Positions 20,318 to 31,199 of a stretch of 64,000 nucleotides of DNA are shown here, in pieces (the stretch's first letter is position 1; the number at the start of each line of letters is the position of its first letter). Both the position numbers and the translations under genes were made by a program. This stretch comes from Salticus scenicus (lineage: Eukaryota > Arthropoda > Arachnida > Araneae > Salticidae): contig OZ005649.1 of the NCBI GenBank assembly GCA_963930645.1, positions 43,530,275 through 43,594,274 of the forward strand. The letters are read 5' to 3'. The notes beneath the pieces are model-generated. The model did no database searches, had not been told where the DNA came from, and worked only from the letters and a program-made list of their open reading frames with translations.

Positions 20318-21394
20318 CTAAATTGTTGTTGAATCGTTAAGGTTACATTGAGTTATACATTCTACATTAAAATTATCCAAAAATGTCAACAAGTCGTTAT
20401 CAACACTCACCGGTGAAAAATTATTTTGATTACTCATACACTCTACATTAAAATTCGTAAAGTCCACATTTATATTCTCAAAGTTGTTCGTTGGTGAGTC
20501 ATAAATATTACTTTGTGTCAAACATTCAGTATTCATATTTCCATTAGCAGTGGGTAAAACGTTGTATGCATTTTCATTATTATCCAAAACATTTGATAAG
20601 ATCACATTTTCACTGGTTGATGAACCGAAAACATTATTTTGATTATCTAAAAAATTCGTTAAGTTCGCATTTACACTCTCAAAGTTGTTGGTTGGTGAGT
20701 CAATATTTTGTGTTATGCGTTCGGTATTCATATTTTCATTATTTAAAAATATTAAAAAATACGTATTGTTATTTTCATCATGAAAGCTTTTGGCTAAAGA
20801 ATAGGTGTTGGTTAAAAAAGCAGTATTCAAATTATTCAAAAAATTCGTTAAGTTCATATTTTCACTGTCTAAGTTGAGAGTATTTCGTTCATTGCATTTT
20901 GTACATACGTAAGCAGAAGAATCTTTACGATGATTTTTTCTGTTATGTTGTAATAATTCATACTTATATCGAAAACTTTCGTTGCATTCTACACATAGAT
21001 ATTCAGGTAAAACCTTTCGATGTAGCATTTTTTTATGATTCAATAAATCTTGTTTAGTTCTAAACACTTCACTACATTCATCACAACTGTGATTATGCAA
21101 AGTCTTTTTATGAATTTTTGCATTATGCTTTAAAAAATCCCGTTTACGACTAAAATTTTCCATGCAGTATTCACACCCATATCCTATGCGAGGTTTTTCA
21201 TGAGTTTTTAAGTGTCTTTTATAACCGTACGATCTCCTAAATGCTTTCTTACATATATCGCAAATAAAGGGCTTTGCATCCTTAAAGTGTAAAGTGACAT
21301 TATACTTTAAACGATTAGACAACTTCTCATCTTCAAAACATGATGAAGAGGGTTGTTGATGAACAGAAACTTGTACTTCCTCAGATAGATCCAT
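20318..21394 (-). CDS. C2H2 zinc-finger protein 2, right-arm copy
   Basis: Inverted copy of the gene at 17,796-18,872 with an identical predicted protein: four complete C2H2 fingers, a half finger, then the Asn-rich repeat tail. The preferred start is again the MDLSEE Met (21,394); an upstream Met at 21,409 is in frame. Transcription runs towards the palindrome centre, so the two copies converge head-on. Identity over about 1.1 kb, including the repetitive tail, means recent duplication or continuing conversion between the arms. No disabling change is seen, so both copies could be expressed. Confidence 0.83.
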   Translation of the reverse strand: MDLSEEVQVSVHQQPSSSCFEDEKLSNRLKYNVTLHFKDAKPFICDICKKAFRRSYGYKRHLKTHEKPRIGYGCEYCMENFSRKRDFLKHNAKIHKKTLHNHSCDECSEVFRTKQDLLNHKKMLHRKVLPEYLCVECNESFRYKYELLQHNRKNHRKDSSAYVCTKCNERNTLNLDSENMNLTNFLNNLNTAFLTNTYSLAKSFHDENNNTYFLIFLNNENMNTERITQNIDSPTNNFESVNANLTNFLDNQNNVFGSSTSENVILSNVLDNNENAYNVLPTANGNMNTECLTQSNIYDSPTNNFENINVDFTNFNVECMSNQNNFSPVSVDNDLLTFLDNFNVECITQCNLNDSTTI

Positions 21395-21461
21395 TATAAA
21401 ATTAATCAAAGTAAAACTTTAAAAATGCTATATGAAAACTGAGCCACGAAAACAAGTCAGC

Positions 21462-21496
21462 AACTGATTAAATTTTCCTCTGAGACTGAATTTATA
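21462..21496 (-). promoter_or_regulatory. Promoter of zinc-finger gene 2 (right arm)
   Basis: Mirror of the left-arm promoter: TATAAAT (minus) at 21,490-21,496 and TCAGTT initiator at 21,462-21,467. E2F-like repeats lie further upstream (higher coordinates). Confidence 0.75.
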
Positions 21497-21964
21497 CTCT
21501 ATGTTTAATGCCAAATCAGTATTTATTGCCAAATACATTTAAAAAAATCTCGCCAAATCTTAGCAGATATGTTATTTTAATAGCCAAATCTTGAAAAATA
21601 TTCTAGTTTATCCTCAAATACATTAAAAATTTTCGCTAAAAGAATTCTAAATCTTGTCAAATATGATACTTTAATGGTTAAATCTTATAAAGTATTTCAG
21701 TTTATCAACGTGCTAAAACAGATAATTTGTTCATTCTAATTCCATATATGCAGTATATCTGATAAGTTAGTTTAAGTTAAGATATGCAGTAAAGTTAAAC
21801 TTTTAAGTAGGTTAGTATTTCCGTAGACTATATGTGAAATGGTTAATGCTAAAATTGCAAAGTTTGTGATTTTTTGATGCAATCTCTAAAATTGGTAAGA
21901 TTATATTTACTATAAAATAACAATTTATATATGTAATAATATTTTTCGTTTTTATAAAATATAT

Positions 21965-22005
<41 letters not shown>

Positions 22006-22276
22006 ATATTACTTAGTTAAAATAAATATAAAACATTTCTATTTAAATACCTCTACATTAATATAAGTGAATTTATAAATAATGTTTATAGTTCAAACTT
22101 TTCTTAAAATTTTAGACTTCAAAATTTTTGTATGAAATAAATAATTTAAAATACAATTTTTATACACATACTTTTATTTTTTCAAATTATAAGATTTTTA
22201 CATATATCATTTTTATACAATCGTTTTTGTAACAAAGTTTCCACTTTTTAAAATTTCAATCTTTAAAAACTTTCAT
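21497..22276. other. Intergenic region between gene 2 and gene 1, right arm
   Basis: Mirror of about 16,9xx-17,693, with a ~35-A run (21,970-22,004). Compared with the left arm it has a 5-bp extra TTAAC-type unit near 21,778 and one or two more bases in the homopolymer. Confidence 0.7.
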
Positions 22277-22283
22277 ATCAGGT

Positions 22284-24253
22284 TTAATGAAGAGCTGGGA
22301 TGGAGATATCTAAAGTATAAAGCGGCCATGACGTACAGGGAACCCGGTTCAATAAGCTCCGTAAAACAAAACATAGCATCGAGTCATTTTCCATTTAGTA
22401 AATGAGATGTTTAATTACTCTTATAAGACATATATTAATGATATTCTTGGACAAAATGGAATAAGTTAAAAAAATTTTATGTAGTATGATGAAAAGAAAA
22501 AAAAATATCACTATGATCTGGTATTTAATTTCACAAATGAAATAAATTTTTACTTGAATATCCAAAACCTAGATATTTCAAAAATAATATAAGCAAATTT
22601 TGATCATTTATATAACTTTTTAACTGTTCTTAAAAATTGAAATGAAAAGTTAAAGTAGAATATAATACTCATATGAAGAATAAAAGACTTTACCCATAAG
22701 TAAAAAATTTATATATAAAGTTTAAATAAATGTCAATATTTAAGAAAAATGTACGAAAAGTTCTTATTGTCAATATTTAAGAAAAATATATGTGAGAAAT
22801 GTTTCTTTTTATTGGCACAATAAATTGATTCCAAAGGAAACTTACCCCTTTTCCGAATCTTCTTTTAGCTAAAACAAAAATATATATAAATATAAATTTA
22901 TTTATTTACGGTATTTTATTTATTCTTTTATTTAAAACTGTAAGGCTCTTCTCCTGTATGAGTGCGCGAGAAAAAAAATCAACTAGAAATTTAACTGCGC
23001 ATATTCTAGAAAGACGACCCCATATTTGGCAATTCTCCTTGCACCGATGAATCAACGATCATTTAATACCGAACGGTAAGTGCATAAGACGGTCACAAAT
23101 TGCGAACATTGCAGACTGTAGAGAGGATGTTATTCAATGAAACCGTAGAAAGTCCACCGGCATGGCATCACACAATATCGGCGATAAGAATCGGTACCGT
23201 AGACACCAAGTAATCTCTTTTAAAAAAAATTACAGATGACATCCCGCAGCATACTAGCCTTTAGTAAAGATGAACAAAAAATTTTGGATATCCGGATATA
23301 TTATCCGGCCTGAGTCTGGCACCACATATATTTAATGAAGAGCTGGGATGGAGATATCTAAAGTATAAAGCGGCCATGACGTACAGGGAACCCGGTTCAA
23401 TAAGCTCCGTAAAACAAAACATAGCATCGAGTCATTTTCCATTTAGTAAATGAGATGTTTAATTACTCTTATAAGACATATATTAATGATATTCTTGGAC
23501 AAAATGGAATAAGTATATTCGAAAACATTCACGATGGAGAATTCCTGTTTATTATTTCAAGACAGACATCCAAAAGAAGAATGGAAGCCATTACGATATC
23601 TTTTTCTAAACAGAACACATTTCGACATTTCCAGTCAATGATAAAAATATAACATCTTTACAGAATGACAGACAGCAAGCTAATTAATTTATTTCGCCAA
23701 ATGTCCTTGGCATCCAAAAATCAAGTTGGCTGAACACATTTTAAATTTTATATCTGGTAAACCTAAATAATAGTTAAAGGATTGGCTAAAAATTAAATTA
23801 CGTCATAGGATGTGATTTAATTTTGTCAGGTATCCAGAATTTGGCTAAGAGTGCGAAATCAATTGATAAAAAATATTAGAAATTATTTTCAGCCATAATG
23901 ATTCAACGGAATCTATAAACGTTTGATTGGAGACAGGAAGCTACAATAAAAAAAAATCGTCTGCGGTTTTAAAGCATAAAATGAATGGGTTTCTCTTTCT
24001 TTGATATTTTATTTAATTATTACTTGATGAGATTTAAAGCCGGAAAAAGAACAATAAATTATATGAAATTACAGATTAATGAAATAGAAATAAAAATAAA
24101 ATAGCATAAGCGAAATAAACAAAATTGTATTAAATTCTTTTAGAATAAGAAATATAATGTTTGCTTGTATTATAAATAAATAAATAAAATGTAATTTATA
24201 TTATTATTATTATTTTATTTTAAAAAGGGATATGTGATGTTTTTCAACATCAC
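22284..24253. mobile_element. 1.97-kb insertion unique to the right arm, with internal 183-bp direct repeat
   Basis: Present only in the right arm and flanked by the 7-bp duplication ATCAGGT (22,277-22,283, 24,254-24,260); the left arm shows the empty site. The first 183 bp (22,284-22,466) recur unchanged at 23,332-23,514. The order is therefore repeat, 865 bp, repeat, 739 bp. The 3' end is a perfect 8-bp hairpin (GTGATGTTTTTCAACATCAC). No terminal inverted repeats and no complete ORF. A leading copy of an internal segment recalls the pseudo-LTR arrangement of Penelope-like elements, but no Penelope protein is visible and the class stays open. Confidence 0.75.
22928..22969 (-). pseudogene. 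Tiny C2H2 zinc-finger linker relic
   Basis: On the minus strand, codons read SRTHTGEEPYSFK then stop. RTHTGE(K)PY is the highly conserved linker between classical C2H2 fingers. It lies inside the 1.97-kb insertion and is unrelated to the NHRKPL linkers of the palindrome genes. It may be a scrap of a captured host zinc-finger exon. Only 13 codons, so chance cannot be excluded. Confidence 0.35.
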
Positions 24254-24256
24254 ATC

Positions 24257-24500
24257 AGGTAATAAACTAAAAAATGTAATTTTTATATAAGTATTTTTAC
24301 ATATATCATTTTTATACAATCGTTTTTGTAACAAAGTTTTCACTTTTTAAAAATTTTTATAAAATTTCAGTCTTTAAAATCTTTCATATCAGGTAATAAA
24401 CTGAAAAAAAAAAAAAATATATATATATATATATATAATTTTTATATAAGTATTTTTACAGACATCGTTCTTACACAATCGTTTTTGTGACAAAGTTTTT
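24257..24500. repeat. Tandem repeats downstream of gene 1 (right arm), split by insertion
   Basis: Mirror of 16,676-16,917. The remaining part lies at about 22,195-22,283 on the other side of the insertion. Confidence 0.7.
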
Positions 24501-24537
24501 GTTAGCTTACAATAATTTTTTAAGATTCAACCAATAT

Positions 24538-25515
24538 TTAGTAAAAGGGTCGATATTTTGCCATACAAAGTTCTAATTTGATAATTTCTGATAATATCCA
24601 ACCAGATCCTCGTTGATTAAATTCATCAAAACTTTTTATCATCTTGTTAAAACCCCTTTCAAGATCACTATCCAAATCACTTGATAAAAGAGCTATTATA
24701 GTTTTTGATCTAAAATTTGGTGAAATATACTCTTCTTCTCCAACTGATGAGGTACGTCTAAGGATAACTTTTGCGTTTGTGTACCATTTAAATGCTTTTT
24801 TCTCATTTAATTGAAAGTTTAATTCGTTTAAAATGTCAGTTCTTAAATTATTAAAAAATGACAACAAATCCATATCATTGTTTTTATTATCGAATGTGGT
24901 GATTGTAAAAAAAGTATTAAGAGCATTTTTTCTTTTAAAATGTATAGTTTTCTCCTTAAGCAAATCTCGGTCAGACTTCATCGTTTGCTTTAATGCACCT
25001 TGCGATGAGGGTTTTCGATGACTTTCTTTAACATGCTCTAATAATTTATATTTCTGACTAAATGTTTCTGCACATTCATTACAAGAATGTACTGGCAGAG
25101 GTTTTCGATGATTTCTTCTAACATGTTTCAATAATTTATATTTCTGTCTAAATGTTTCTGCACATTGACCGCATGGATGTTCTAACAAAGGTTTTCGATG
25201 GTTTTTTCTAATATGCAGCAGCAACTGATATTTATGATTAAAGGATTCGGTACATTGTTCACATCTGTATTCTATGGGTGTCTTTTCATGAATTTTTAAA
25301 TGTCTATTTAACTTATCTGATCTGGTAAATGCTTTCTGGCATACATTGCAAATAAAAGATTTTTCGTTGAGATGAATTCTTATATGACGAGCCAAATCCC
25401 ATTTTCGTTTAAATATCATACTGCAAGAAACACAGCTAAAAGTTTTTGGTACTTTCTTAGTATCCAAGCTTAATGACAACTCATGTGAAATATGTGTTTC
25501 TTCAGTTAAATCCAT
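24538..25515 (-). CDS. C2H2 zinc-finger protein 1, right-arm copy
   Basis: Inverted copy of the gene at 15,659-16,636. The predicted 325-residue protein is identical: five C2H2 fingers, then the non-finger C-terminus ending in SGWILSEIIK...YRPFY. Its promoter (TATA 25,621-25,627, initiator 25,594-25,599) is preserved. The 1.97-kb insertion lies about 280 bp beyond its stop, so the coding region is intact but its 3' UTR and poly-A context differ from the left-arm copy. The two copies could therefore be told apart in transcripts only by their 3' ends. Confidence 0.85.
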   Translation of the reverse strand: MDLTEETHISHELSLSLDTKKVPKTFSCVSCSMIFKRKWDLARHIRIHLNEKSFICNVCQKAFTRSDKLNRHLKIHEKTPIEYRCEQCTESFNHKYQLLLHIRKNHRKPLLEHPCGQCAETFRQKYKLLKHVRRNHRKPLPVHSCNECAETFSQKYKLLEHVKESHRKPSSQGALKQTMKSDRDLLKEKTIHFKRKNALNTFFTITTFDNKNNDMDLLSFFNNLRTDILNELNFQLNEKKAFKWYTNAKVILRRTSSVGEEEYISPNFRSKTIIALLSSDLDSDLERGFNKMIKSFDEFNQRGSGWILSEIIKLELCMAKYRPFY

Positions 25516-25593
25516 CTCTCACTACAAAGTACGGTGTTACACAGAATCTAAGTTACAAAATTAAACGTGCGCGCTCCTCAAAAATACAGCAGC

Positions 25594-25738
25594 AACTGAC
25601 AAAAATTTCTTTGCAACTGCATTTATACTGTAGGATTACCATCAAATTTGTAATTATCGGCGAAATCACGCCAAATATAACCTAAATTCGTACACTAGGA
25701 AAGCACCCAAATTTTTTATAACCTTGTTAATCTCGCCA
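25594..25738 (-). promoter_or_regulatory. Promoter of zinc-finger gene 1 (right arm)
   Basis: TATAAAT on the minus strand at 25,621-25,627, initiator TCAGTT at 25,594-25,599, predicted +1 at 25,597. The two TTTGGCG motifs are conserved upstream (higher coordinates). Confidence 0.75.
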
Positions 25739-26048
25739 AATATGTATCATTTTAATACCCAAACCTTTTAATGTAATCCAGTTTATCAACATGTTAAAAC
25801 AAATAATTTGCGCATCACAGATTTTAAAGCTTGTAGACTATTCGTTTGAGGTTTTTCATGGTTTTTTCCGAAACTTGTATACTAAAATCACTTAATTTTA
25901 CAATTATTAAAAATCCATGCTTCTGATTGGATCACGTGACCATAAAAGAAGCCAGCATGTTCAATACTAGTGCATCTATTTCTATCTTAAACAGAGTGTA
26001 TTCCTGTGGTTAAAATCGCTTGAAAACTACTATCCCCCGAGAAAATTT

Positions 26049-26856
26049 TGTATCACAAAAAGTACTATATACACATAAAATATAACTAAGTAAGTATTAA
26101 ACCTTAATGTACTTCAACATTTTTGCAATATTTATAAGTATTATTCATTTAAAAAGTTACATAACATCGCAAAAAGTACTATATATCCACATGAAATATA
26201 TCTAAGCAAGTATTAAACCTTAATGTACTTCAACATTTTTGCATCATTTATAATTATCGTTCACCTAATAAGTCACATATCATCACAAAAAAGTACTATA
26301 TAAATTCATAAAATATAACTATGCAGCTATTAAACCTTAATGTACTTCAACATTTTTATATCATTTATAAATATTGTACATCTAATAAGCTACATTACAT
26401 CACAAAAAGTACTATGTATGCACATAAAATATAACTAAGCAACTCTTAAACCTTAATGTACTTCAACATTTTTATATCATTTATAACTATTGTACATCTA
26501 ATAAGCTACATTACGTCACAAAAAGTACTATATATGCACATAAAATATAACTAAGCAACTATTAAACCTTAATGTACTTCAACATTTTTGCAATATTTAT
26601 AACTATTGTACGTCTAATAAGTTGCATATCATCACAAAAGTACTAAATATGCACATAAAATATAACTAAGTAAGTAAGAAATCTTAATGTATTTCAACAT
26701 TTTTGCATCATTTATAACTATTGGACATCTAATAAGCTACATTACATCACAAAAAGTACTAAATATGCACATAAAATATAACTAAGCAACAATTAAACCT
26801 TAATGTGTATCAACATTTTTGTAATATTTACAAGTATTACTTATTTAATAAGTTAT
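26049..26856. repeat. 116-bp satellite, right arm
   Basis: Inverted copy of 14,318-15,125 with the same number of units and matching unit-specific changes, so the array was duplicated as a block and did not expand or contract afterwards. Confidence 0.9.
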
Positions 26857-28854
26857 ATCATAATTTCACTCAATATAATTAAGTTTGTAATATTAAATCT
26901 TAATCAATTTTGCAATGTACATATGCTTAACTTTTAAATTTCCGTTTGAATCTATTAAGATTAAAAAATAAATAATTAAATTTTTCTATGTGTGTGCGTG
27001 CATAAACTTAAATTACATTTATAATGCGAAATATTTTTTTTCCAATCACATTTTAAAATATTACATAACTAAAATACTTAAGGATGCATAAATATACAAA
27101 ATATGCAAATACATGAATATAAGATTAAGAAGTGCCTGGTTTGATTTTAGCTTATGATAAGTTAAATAAAATCTACTATAACTCTGTTGTGTGATAAAAT
27201 GTTATTGGTTGATAGGAGTTAATTTATAAAATAAAGTTCTTAAATTAATGTTATTAAATAAATATATCAATGAAAAATACTTCTAGATAGCTCATTATTT
27301 TCAAGAAGCATATTTTTTAATGAATTAAATAAATGTTAACTCTGTAGTATAGTATTTTCACTTTAAGGTGAATAATTCAAAAAAGTTTTTTTAACTAGTT
27401 TAGTAGAAGTATATAAGATAATCAAACAAAATGAGTTTATCGTAGTATGACGTATTAAGTGCTTAATTTTATAATCATTAAAAATACATGCTTCATGGTA
27501 GTTCAAAAATATCACTTAATTTTATAATACTATTTATTAAAAATACATGCTTTCGATTGGGTCATGGTAGCTCAAAAATATCTGTATATAAAAACACTTA
27601 ATTTTATAATACCATAATTATTTTCTCCTAAATCAACATGTTCTATAAAAATTTACTAATATAAATCTCCGAATGACAACACCTAAATTCATTCAATTAA
27701 ATTTACCGACCATCGCGAAAAATGCTAAGTCCTCGAAATACATTGCCTCTCGTTAAATTCTTTATTAAAAAGAAAAAAAAAGAAAATAAATTCTCTCAGA
27801 TCGACTAACACCATCGATCATTAAAATTCTCTTTTTAAAAATCACATTTTTTTTTTTTTTTCTAAGTTTAAAATCGATAATTAATGTAAATTCATACCTC
27901 TATGAGCACTTAAGTTGAAAAGGTGACGGGTTCAATTCTACGTCATATCAAAGATGAGTACATGTCTAAAAATATTATCATTACACATTCAAAACCTCGA
28001 CGCAATTATTAATTAATTCTTAATTAAACTTTTCACTAAAAGTAGCAAGTTGATAAAAATATATCAATAGACTTTATCCGAAAAAAAAAACTGATATTGG
28101 TTAACACTTTAAATATTTGGGAAACGCTATCAGTTATCGCAACTCAGTAATTATCTATGCGAATTCACTATCAATGTTTCATCCTAAATCACGTATATTT
28201 AAACGAAAACTACTTATCTAACAATTAAGTACATAAAAATATCTTCTTACATAATTTCTAATACAACTCATTATCTATTTAAAAGTGTATAATCAAGATC
28301 TCATGAATACATGTTTAACCATTTCCTGAATTGCAAAGATAATCACTATTTCTACATATATCCGAAAATACGCACTTACCACATTATTTCAATTTTCTTT
28401 CACAAAATTTCTAAGACAACTCATTTACAATAATCTCTATTTATTTGACATATAACTATTTTATTATAAAATGGAAGTTCAAACAAAAAAACAAATTCCA
28501 AGATAATATCAACATCCTGTAATTTAAGAAAGTGCACTGATAAAGTTCTTTAAATACTCTATTTCAAAGATAAGCAGTGGATTTCACAATTATTACTACA
28601 TATAACACAAAATCATGCACTTATCTCTTTATTAAAAAAAAAATATTTAACCTAATTTCTAAATGGGAAAGTCATGGTCGTATAAGAAAAATGTTTAAAC
28701 GGATTTTAAAAAAAGCTCTGATCAAACATAAGAAATTCTTAAAATCATAATTTTTTTTTCTAAGTTTAAAATATTTCAAATTACCATAATTCTTCATTAA
28801 TTAATGTAAATAATATTCATTATCATTAAAGATAACGATTTCCTTTCTTAAGAC
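26857..28854. other. Non-coding part of right arm
   Basis: Mirror of 12,331-14,317. Differs by about 10 extra A/G bases near 27,775 and homopolymer length changes. No gene. Confidence 0.6.
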
Positions 28855-28992
28855 TGTGGAGGTCAGATAGATAACAGCCTCATGCAACCCCGGATGCTGA
28901 TAAGATAACGGCGCGGCAGCATAGCCCCCACGCCCCATGCCCGTGCAGCGGTGCAGCGGGCGCAGAAATGTCAATATTACACTACTCACTAT

Positions 28993-29028
28993 GAAGTTAT
29001 TCTGCATATGTGTTATTCTGCAATGGAT

Positions 29029-29068
<40 letters not shown>

Positions 29069-29654
29069 CTAGGGAGGAAGAGTTTTAGAGATATTAATGT
29101 AAATAAAATTATGATAATTTTTTAGTTGAAGTAGTATTATCAAATTTTTGTGTGAGATAATGCAAATTATGTTGGTTTTAATTTCTTGTTATTGCATTTT
29201 TATTTTGTGTTTATTCAATAGTGCTCATTATAATGATTTTTAATCTGTAAGAAGTACCTCTTTTCTTTTATTATTGCATGAGGAAAAATATTAAAAATTT
29301 TGAAATATTTAAAATTGTCGTCTGTTTATGTTCTTTACTAAATTATTAGTATTTCTTTTTATTATTTGTATTTCCTGTGGGGTATGTTTAATAATGAAAT
29401 TTCTAGAAAGGTTTACATTTTGAGCAGTTTAGGACACAGCTGTAACCTTTGATAAATTTATGTATAACTATTCTGAATTTTATGTATTGAGTATGTCTTT
29501 ATGAGAGAGATGAGTTTTTCTTTTAATGATTGATTTATTAAGTTCAAAAAGTTAATTTGTTTATGATATTTTTTACGTTAACGCTGGGTCCATATTTTTA
29601 TTAAAATAATGATTTTTCTTTTTTGGGGGAGGTAACTGCTATATATTTTTATTT
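28993..29654. other. Right flank of the palindrome, no gene
   Basis: Continues GAAGTTATTCTGC after the duplicated CACTAT, then a 35-T run (29,030-29,064) and AT-rich sequence. Short open frames reflect the T run. Confidence 0.5.
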
Positions 29655-30861
29655 TAGGTTGATTTCTTTAGAAATCGACCTATTGCAATCACTTCGTTTA
29701 TCTATCTATATATATACATCTATTTATCTATCTATAATGAAAATTTTGTCATCACGATAACTCCCGAAATAATACTCGAAATGGAACCAAATTTGGACAG
29801 TGAACTGATCTTATAAATATCTTGGATGAGTTCGTTACTTTTTGTTTTCAAGTGGTAGCCACTTGAAAATTTCAAACCGACATTGTAAAAAGCATATTTA
29901 AAGCAAGATTTGCTTGAATTTTGTTGTAAATACAGGCCACATAAGGGTCTCAATGAACTTTATTAATGAAATTTATCTGCCATTTTTAATAAAGTGGCGG
30001 ATATCTGAAGTGGGGCCACTTGAAATCAGGATACCACTTGAAAATTAAAAATCATGATAACTTCCGAAATAATACTCCAAATCGAACCAAATTTGGACAG
30101 CGTCTTAACTTGTGTTATGGATATCTTGGATGAGTTTCTTAACCAAGTTGCTCCACCATTTTGTTTTCAAGTGGAGACCACTTGAAATTTTCAAATTCAA
30201 ATTGTAGAAAGCGTATTCCGAATTTGTTTGAATTTTGATGTATACATAGATAATGAACTATGGATTTTCTCGCCAAAAGTCGCCAAGGGGAAAAGTAGCC
30301 AAATTTGGCGCCAAATCAATTATCTGTCATATTGAAGCTTTTTAATGCGTTTTTAAGGGAAAATTAGGCTATTTTAACGTTGAAACAAAATAGAAATGCA
30401 GAAAAATAACATTTAATCAACTTACTAAGCCTCTTTGAAAGAATTTCTATAAAAAAAAAAAAATAAAAAAAAAAAAAGAATTATTTTCAAATTTGCTACA
30501 GTGTCTTAGATTAATTAGTTCACTGAGCAACTTTCTCTGCCATTTTAATCCAAGTGGCAGCCACTTAATTTTTCAACACGATGACTCTTGAGATTCTGAA
30601 TTAATTCCAACTATATTTGTACAGTAGTGTTACCTCACAAATGCATTTGATATATTTGTCAACTTGGCCCACCATCTTGTTTCCAAGCGCCGGGGATTTG
30701 AAAATTTTAAATTCACATAAAAAGGTATTTATGAACCGATTTGCTTAAAACTCCATGTGTAGATAGCCTACATCAATATTTCTACTAATTCGTTAATAAT
30801 TTGTAGCCGCAATTATGAAACAAAATGACGGCTACTTGATAAGGAAAAAGAAATCAACCTA
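29655..30861. repeat. Element with 15-bp inverted ends and three diverged internal repeats
   Basis: TAGGTTGATTTCTTT at 29,655-29,669 and its exact complement at 30,847-30,861 bound the region. Inside, a block (ATAACT(C/T)CCGAAATAATACTC, CCAAATTTGGACAG, TTTTGTTTTCAAGTGG, CACTTGAAA) occurs near 29,750 and 30,055, and in more diverged form near 30,575. This may be a non-autonomous transposon with internal tandem repeats; no target duplication was resolved. Confidence 0.55.
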
Positions 30862-31199
30862 CCCTTTCCAATAAGCCGGAAGGACTTGTTTTATTTTGTT
30901 TTATTATTTAGAGAAATAATTTGATTAGTCAACTTATGGTAGTTTCTGTTATTTAGAAGTATAACTCCATTGAAATAAAGTTAATACTTGTTTACAAAAA
31001 CTGTCATAAGAGTTTTCTTTTGGTTTCTGTAGCAGAGCAGCTGTATACATATCCAGAGAGCTTTGTCTCACTTTAACATCTTTAATTTCCTGGGTTATGT
31101 AGATTTAAAATGTGTGGTAATTTTTAGTGTAATGTACTGTCTTGTGTAAACTTGATAAATTTATAACCAAAGCACCCAAACAGGTTATAACAACAAAAA
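30862..31199. other. AT-rich stretch, no gene recognised
   Basis: Nothing recognisable beyond short A and T runs. Confidence 0.4.

Larger units (their letters stand above)
12199..28986. mobile_element. Polinton/Maverick-derived giant palindrome
   Basis: A 16,788-bp element made of two inverted arms (12,199-19,564 and 19,626-28,986) around a 61-bp spacer. Its ends are 5'-AGTAGTGTAATATTGAC and the complement, flanked by the 6-bp duplication CACTAT (12,193-12,198, 28,987-28,992). Six-bp duplications and AG...CT termini are the known signature of Polintons/Mavericks, which replicate by protein priming and integrate with a retroviral-type integrase. The arms are nearly identical: 1,977 bp of the length difference is one insertion plus its duplication, and about 18 bp more comes from small indels (for example 5 bp near 17,420/21,778 and ~10 bp near 13,400/27,775). 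Each arm has two zinc-finger genes, a satellite and a gene relic. None of the usual Polinton genes is present, so it must be non-autonomous. Structure is certain; the Polinton assignment is a well-supported inference. Confidence 0.85.

Noticed and set aside
22284..24253. LTR retrotransposon with 183-bp LTRs
   Set aside because: The second repeat is internal (739 bp before the 3' boundary), the ends are not TG...CA, and no primer site follows the first repeat.
12199..28986. Assembly artefact (hairpin read or duplicated contig end)
   Set aside because: Different unique flanks each carry the same 6-bp duplication, the spacer is asymmetric, one arm has a 1.98-kb insertion, and small indels separate the arms. 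Long-read confirmation would still be worthwhile.
12199..28986. Ordinary segmental inverted duplication of host genes
   Set aside because: The duplication at the outer ends and defined AGTAGTG termini show a mobile unit. Plain inverted duplication would not give these.
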